A stretch of 64,000 nt of DNA. Source: an uncultured Bacteroidales bacterium. Lineage in GTDB: Bacteria; Bacteroidota; Bacteroidia; Bacteroidales; Muribaculaceae. The translations under genes were made by a program, and so were the position numbers. Shown in pieces: positions 59,550 to 64,000 of the stretch. The stretch covers positions 1 through 64,000 of the forward strand of contig CADBBK010000012.1 in NCBI GenBank assembly GCA_902792895.1, written 5' to 3'. The stretch's first letter is position 1; every line of letters starts with the position of its first letter. The notes under the pieces were generated by a model. That model did not search any database and had not been told where the DNA came from. It saw nothing but the letters and a program-made list of their open reading frames with translations.

Positions 59550-62500
59550 TTACTTCATCACCTTGGCAGCGTTGGTGGTGCCGTCGGTGTAGGTAGTAAC
59601 GACGATGGTCAGACCATTGGGCTGGCTCATCTCCTGACCTGCAGCGTTGAAGTAGCGAACATTAGCAACGGTCTTGCCAGTGGTCATCTCTTCGATGCCG
59701 GTCATCGGGCTAACGGTGAACTCTACAGCACCGGGATCGCTCGGCAGCTTGCCATCGGCAACAGCGTAGAACTCGATGCGATAGCGACCATCCTCGTATA
59801 CCGAGAATGCATCAACATACTCCATCCAATCACTCTCGGTAACGTTACCGTCGGGATCGGTGAAGATGATGCGATAGTAAACGACGCCCTCATACGGGGT
59901 GATGGTTACAACAACCTCGTGCTGACCAGAAACTACCTGATAGCTGCCATCGGGAGTCTGAGTCTTCTCGGTGGGCTGCTCACCAGCCTTAGGAGTTACG
60001 AAGAGAACAGGAGCGGTCCATGCGGTTGTAGCGCGATCATAGATACCCTGTACCTCAACCTCATAAGCGGTTTCGGGCTCAAGACCCTGGATGGTGTAAG
60101 GCGGATTCACGTTCTCAATAACGATCCATTCACCAGCGGGCACGTCAGCCTCTTCACCAGCCATGTAGAAGTTGCTGACATTCAAGATGTACTGGTCGGT
60201 CACATTGAAGTGACGAATTGCGATGTAACCCATCTGACCAGCGAATTCGCCAATTTCGAAGTTGTAATTGGTCTTAGTGCCAGTGGCAACGATTTCGTCG
60301 CTGACAGGAATGAAGTCACCAATTTCGGTACCGGTTACGCTTACATATACCTGGAAGTGCTCAGCAGCATAGCTGGGATCCTGTCCCCAAGCATCGAAGT
60401 TCACGTTGGCACCAAGCTTAATGTTGGGAGTGATTACCCAGTTGTCAGGAGTGACGGGACCATAGTTGTTGATGTAGCTGTTCGACGACAGGGTGGTCTG
60501 TACAGTACCATCATCAAGAGTCAAGTTCCAGATATACCAGTTCTGACCGTCACCGTCAGCGTCAATTACAGTCCAGCCATCGGGCAGGTCACCAGTCTGA
60601 TAACCGGTGAAGTCTTCAACGATACCATTCATAACGGCAGCCTTGCGGTAGCGCAGGTTGTAAGCATCCTGGCTGCCAGCCCAGGTTACTTGAGCAGTCG
60701 TGGGAGTAACGTCGACAACCTCCAGATCGCTGGGTATAGCGTCGGCGGGCAGGGTGATGAAGTTGACAGCTGCGGTCCAAGCCGAAACATCCTCACCATA
60801 TACACTCTGTACCTGAACCTCATAGGTGGTGCCAGGAGCGAGCGGCTCCATGGTAACGGGGCTATTTACATTCTCAAGAACGATCCAATCGGCCTCGTTA
60901 ACACCCTCACCAGCGATAGATACAGCATCAATCAAGAGAATGTAACCTGTAGTGCCATTGGGCTGATGACGGATGGCGATGTAGCCCTGCTGTCCAGCGT
61001 ATGCGCTCAGGTCAAACTCATAAGTGCCCCATTGGTTGAGAACACCAGCAGTCGTTCCAGTGAAAAGTTCGGTGAAACTCTCGGGGTTGGCGTCGGTGGT
61101 CGAAACAAGCACGCTGAAGTTCTCGACATAATTAGCGCCGAGGTCAGCAGCCGAAACTGAAAGTAAGCCACCGAGGTTAGACTTCGGGCTGATCAACCAG
61201 TTATCACCAACTACGCTTGAGGCACCACTGATAGTGACAGACTCAGAAACGATGCAGTAGTCGCCATCGGCAGCTACGAGAGGAGTGCCACTCATGTTCC
61301 AATCGGTGATTTTCAGTATCTTCCAGTTGTTGCCGTCGCCATCGTTGTCAACCATTTGCATTGTGGTAACTTCATCCTCGAAGCTCTCACTCAGGTTGGT
61401 TTTCTCGCGGTAGCGCAGGTTGTAGGCCTCGGCATCACCGTTCCAGGTAGCCTCGGCACTCTTAGCGGTAATCTTGCCAACTGCGAGGTCGGTGGGGATG
61501 GGGAAGCGCAACGGAGTGGTGAATGTGCAAGGCTTGCTCCAGATGCTCATGTCCTCGGGAGTGCAAGCCGAGCGAACGTAAGCCGTGTAGGTCGTGTTCT
61601 CCTCGAGTCCGTTGAGCTGCACAGTGGGATCGCCGTTAACGATAACCGGCTCAAGGTCGCTGGGGTTGAACTCACCAACGCCGTAAACGACATGCCAGAG
61701 GTCTTGGTCCTCAGCGCCGGGCGTCCAGCTCAGGGTAGCACCGTTATAAACAATGTCACTGGCAACAAGGTCGGTGGGACGCGGGCAAGTAACTCGAGAA
61801 ATCGTGAAGGTGGTGAGAACGCCAGCACTGGGTGCATTGTTGGCCACGTGCTCATAGATGATATCGCCATCGGGGGCAATCAACTGAGCGCCGGTCTCGC
61901 CAGGATAGCTACCAAGTACCCAAACGACATCATACTCCTCGCCGTAGCACAAGCTGATTTTGCCTTCTTGATAATTTTCACCTGCGGGGATGGTAACTTC
62001 GGCAACCACGATGCCAGTCGGATGATAAACGATTTGGAGTTTGTTGCCGTTCCAGCCGTCGCCATAGGAGTCGGTAAGGATGTAGGTGACTTCACCCATG
62101 TCCTCGGCCTCGCAAACCTGCGTGTTAAACGTTGCGCTTGTCCAACCACTCAGGTTGCCATCGCCATAGTCGGCCTGCACGCGCACGTTATAGGGCGTGC
62201 CATTCTGGAGAACATCGAGCGTGATAGTGGGAACCGATACTGAACCGGCATCGGTCCAAGCCTCCTCGCTTTGCTTCTTGTACTCTACATTCCATGAGGT
62301 CTCGTCATTACCAGGAGTCCAGGTAATGTCGGCGCTGGTCGACGTGATGTTGCTGGCCTGCACGTTGGTGGGCCTGAAGTAAACCACACCGCTGCTGGGA
62401 AGGAAGGTAAAGGTGGTCTTGGGAACGAAGTTGCGCTGAGTGGGGGTAACAGCCTCCAGGTCGGAATAGCTGTAACCCTGCAGTGAGGCGCCCATAACTT

Positions 62501-62975
62501 CAGCTCCGCTGAATGTAGCGCTCTTGTAAGTTCCCTTCTCAACGCCATAGACACCAACCAGCAGATTGCCGCCATTATACTCAAAAGGAGTATCGAACTG
62601 AATTTCCAGCTCCTCTTGGGTGCCATCTAGCGGACCATCATACACGATTGTTGCATTGCCCATGCCCACGTAGGCTTCAAGGGCGTTGAAATCTACTTCC
62701 TGGACGAAGATCTGGAAGCGTCCGCCCCAAACATCAGCGGCAGGACTGCTCAGATACCATTTCATGCTGGTGATTTGGCCTCCTGTCATCGGGGACAATT
62801 CATCAGAGTTCATGATGAACTCAACCTTTGTAAATGCATCGGCATAGAAGCCGTAGACTGGTACGTAGGCGTTAGTGGCACCGCCGTCATACACCGTCAG
62901 GTTATTCTGAGCGTAGGATGACGTGGTAAACCCTATGGCCATCAATACCAGGCTTAACAGTAATTTCTTGTACAT
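59550..62975 (-). CDS. Large secreted adhesin with fibronectin III domains and T9SS sorting tail
   Basis: A 1141-aa protein with signal peptide (LLLSLVLMAIGFTTSSYAQ). At least five fibronectin-III-like domains can be seen from repeated starts such as RPTNVQASNITSTSADITWT, RPTDLVASDIVYNGATLSWT and PTDLAVGKITAKSAEATW. Between them lie two cleaved-adhesin-type (jelly-roll) domains with DNDGDGNNWKIL or DADGDGQNWYIW, then NWLISPK/NWVITPN and GYIAIRH. The C-terminal VRYFNAAGQEMSQPNGLTIV...KVMK is a T9SS type A tail. It is probably a surface adhesin. Codon choice is less GC-rich than in neighbours, perhaps because of high expression. Confidence 0.88.
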   Translation of the reverse strand: MYKKLLLSLVLMAIGFTTSSYAQNNLTVYDGGATNAYVPVYGFYADAFTKVEFIMNSDELSPMTGGQITSMKWYLSSPAADVWGGRFQIFVQEVDFNALEAYVGMGNATIVYDGPLDGTQEELEIQFDTPFEYNGGNLLVGVYGVEKGTYKSATFSGAEVMGASLQGYSYSDLEAVTPTQRNFVPKTTFTFLPSSGVVYFRPTNVQASNITSTSADITWTPGNDETSWNVEYKKQSEEAWTDAGSVSVPTITLDVLQNGTPYNVRVQADYGDGNLSGWTSATFNTQVCEAEDMGEVTYILTDSYGDGWNGNKLQIVYHPTGIVVAEVTIPAGENYQEGKISLCYGEEYDVVWVLGSYPGETGAQLIAPDGDIIYEHVANNAPSAGVLTTFTISRVTCPRPTDLVASDIVYNGATLSWTPGAEDQDLWHVVYGVGEFNPSDLEPVIVNGDPTVQLNGLEENTTYTAYVRSACTPEDMSIWSKPCTFTTPLRFPIPTDLAVGKITAKSAEATWNGDAEAYNLRYREKTNLSESFEDEVTTMQMVDNDGDGNNWKILKITDWNMSGTPLVAADGDYCIVSESVTISGASSVVGDNWLISPKSNLGGLLSVSAADLGANYVENFSVLVSTTDANPESFTELFTGTTAGVLNQWGTYEFDLSAYAGQQGYIAIRHQPNGTTGYILLIDAVSIAGEGVNEADWIVLENVNSPVTMEPLAPGTTYEVQVQSVYGEDVSAWTAAVNFITLPADAIPSDLEVVDVTPTTAQVTWAGSQDAYNLRYRKAAVMNGIVEDFTGYQTGDLPDGWTVIDADGDGQNWYIWNLTLDDGTVQTTLSSNSYINNYGPVTPDNWVITPNIKLGANVNFDAWGQDPSYAAEHFQVYVSVTGTEIGDFIPVSDEIVATGTKTNYNFEIGEFAGQMGYIAIRHFNVTDQYILNVSNFYMAGEEADVPAGEWIVIENVNPPYTIQGLEPETAYEVEVQGIYDRATTAWTAPVLFVTPKAGEQPTEKTQTPDGSYQVVSGQHEVVVTITPYEGVVYYRIIFTDPDGNVTESDWMEYVDAFSVYEDGRYRIEFYAVADGKLPSDPGAVEFTVSPMTGIEEMTTGKTVANVRYFNAAGQEMSQPNGLTIVVTTYTDGTTNAAKVMK

Positions 62976-63080
62976 AGGATAAAGAATTTAGTTAAACATA
63001 AAGCGAAATACACAAAAAAATATTTTAGTCTCTTTTTGGCTTGTTTTTGGAAAAACGGCATTAAAAGCAATAATTCCCTG

Positions 63081-63111
63081 CAAAGGTAGGGTGTTTTCTT
63101 AAAAAAAGCAA
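63081..63111 (-). promoter_or_regulatory. Promoter of the FN3/T9SS gene
   Basis: TTG, 20 bp, TACCTTTG on the minus strand, 105 bp before the ATG. The gap 62976-63298 shows nothing else clear. Confidence 0.7.
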
Positions 63112-63298
63112 GTATTTCTCATGTATTTTTTTAGTAGTGGTTTTTTATGGGGCCTGCTGGCCTGTGGCTCCTGTCGCTGTTGACGATACCGCGGCAGATG
63201 CACAAAAAGCCTCCAGCCACAGCCCCAAGGGCCGTGACAGGATATTCCAATGGATAAAAACACGGGCTACGGGATGATGGCCATGGGGATGAGCCCAA

Positions 63299-63790
63299 TC
63301 AATTGGTAATCATATAACCTCCCATCGATGGCGTGACGCGGTACTTGCGCATGCCCAGCTTGCTGTTGATGGCGACGCCCCTGGTGGGGCCGCCGTCGCC
63401 GGTGAGGGGATTGAAGTGTGAGCCGCAACGTGGGCAGAAGGCTTCAAAGTTGCTGTCGTCGATGGAAAGGGTGATTTCCGGACTGATCTCGACGGGGCAC
63501 GCCAGGTCATAGGCCATGGGACCGTCGATGCCCATCATGAGCAACACGCCGCCGTATCCGGTGTAGGTGTTCACATCGTAGGGGAACTGGCTGGGCAGGT
63601 TCTTGTTGCGGTTGAAGATGCGGTAGTCGCCCACGCCCGCCACGCCGTAGGTGTTCCAGCGGCCGAAGTCGGCCAGGTTGATGCGCACGATAAACGCCGG
63701 TACAGCCTTGTTGTCGATGTGGTCACAGCCAGCGAGTGCGAGCATGGCTGCTAGAGCCACTATGGTCAGGAAAAATTTGTGAAATTTCAT
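63299..63790 (-). CDS. Rieske-fold-like lipoprotein
   Basis: A 163-aa lipoprotein (FFLTIVALAAMLALAGC). The C-terminal half looks like a Rieske domain (DLACPVEISPEI and FCPRCGSHFNPLTGDGGPTR), but the iron-binding pattern CxH...CxxH is changed to C-P-V and C-P-R-C-G-S-H. The usual His of the first pair is thus missing. It may hold a different metal or none. Families like this are common in Bacteroidales without a known role. Confidence 0.7.
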   Translation of the reverse strand: MKFHKFFLTIVALAAMLALAGCDHIDNKAVPAFIVRINLADFGRWNTYGVAGVGDYRIFNRNKNLPSQFPYDVNTYTGYGGVLLMMGIDGPMAYDLACPVEISPEITLSIDDSNFEAFCPRCGSHFNPLTGDGGPTRGVAINSKLGMRKYRVTPSMGGYMITN

Positions 63791-63839
63791 GCCGTCGTCA
63801 TTTAATTATGTCTAATTAACGTAAAAAATGGGCTTTTGA

Positions 63840-63870
63840 TTGTAAAGTTCACCAAAAAACTATAATTTTG
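63840..63870 (+). promoter_or_regulatory. Promoter of the glycosyltransferase gene
   Basis: TTG, 20 bp, TAATTTTG, 28 bp before the ATG at 63898. Confidence 0.6.
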
Positions 63871-63897
63871 CGTGCTACAAAACCGTTATTGCTAGGC

Positions 63898-64000
63898 ATG
63901 GAACCGTTATTTTCCATTATCACCGTCACGTGGAATGCTGCCGACGTCATCGCTCCCACCTTGCAGAGCGTGCGGCAGCAGACGAGCCGTGACTATGAGA
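63898..64000 (+). CDS. Family-2 glycosyltransferase (partial, N-terminus only)
   Basis: Only 34 codons are inside the window. MEPLFSIITVTWNAADVIAP followed by TLQSVRQQT is the typical GT2 start with the first nucleotide-sugar-binding strand. The product would add a sugar to a surface polysaccharide; the rest lies beyond the window. Confidence 0.8.
   Translation, partial: MEPLFSIITVTWNAADVIAPTLQSVRQQTSRDYE

Overview
This is a 64-kb chromosomal window from a member of the Bacteroidales, most likely a GC-rich gut lineage of the Muribaculaceae/Prevotellaceae kind (the family is inference). The evidence is of four kinds: promoters of the Bacteroidetes form TTG-N19/20-TAnnTTTG recur throughout; the gene order secG / unknown / lptE / sigma-54 activator and the yceD-rpmF-fabH-era-der cluster are typical; several secreted proteins carry T9SS-like C-terminal sorting domains, BspA-type leucine-rich repeats or dockerin modules; and short proteins with the Bacteroidales Cys-rich plus carboxypeptidase-D-like layout are present.

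Layout. 1-5.9 kb: the end of a DUF1963 membrane protein, an M28/glutaminyl-cyclase-like lipoprotein, secG, an unknown gene, lptE, a sigma-54 activator and a lysophospholipid acyltransferase, all on the minus strand. 6-14.3 kb: a flippase-like membrane protein and its partner, rsmA, mgtE, a TrmH-family methyltransferase, a large T9SS-sorted protein, and a 670-bp intergenic region full of nested inverted repeats. 14.3-19.7 kb: an AraC-type membrane regulator, a PH-domain protein, lepB, a 16-unit heptamer tandem repeat, wbqC, an SH3 protein, and a possible small transcription unit.

19.8-32.9 kb: an integrative island inserted in the 3' end of a tRNA(CAU) gene. It is bounded by 54-bp perfect direct repeats (19793-19846 and 32850-32903), and inside these lies a second pair of identical 26-bp repeats that look like integrase arm sites. 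It is visibly AT-rich. It carries a HTH/excisionase-like protein, small unknown and zinc-ribbon membrane proteins, a type III restriction-modification pair (mod-res) with a 72-bp minisatellite inside res, a 67-aa unknown, a serine recombinase, a primase-polymerase-like protein, a HTH-methyltransferase-like protein, and a tyrosine integrase next to the right att site. No relaxase, conjugation or virion genes were seen, so it looks like a defence-carrying integrative element rather than a complete ICE or prophage. This island is the main discovery target in the window.

32.9-47.5 kb: a carboxypeptidase-D-like protein, a periplasmic coiled-coil protein, the der/era/fabH/rpmF/yceD operon, a BspA-type LRR protein with dockerin, the surE-gltX-(outer-membrane protein)-waaA operon, divergent nagB, and a small lipoprotein. 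47.7-64 kb: an acyl-CoA synthetase, a CotH-type protein with dockerin, a DUF4919 protein, a membrane protein, a PgpH-type HD phosphohydrolase, the RelA/SpoT homologue, an esterase-like protein, an NlpC/P60 peptidase, a 1141-aa fibronectin-III/T9SS adhesin, a Rieske-like lipoprotein and the start of a family-2 glycosyltransferase.

Recurrent noncoding themes are short tandem repeats in 3' flanks (7-bp, 9-bp twice, 22-bp, 82-bp) and long-stem terminators between operons. No CRISPR array, rRNA gene or insertion sequence was found.
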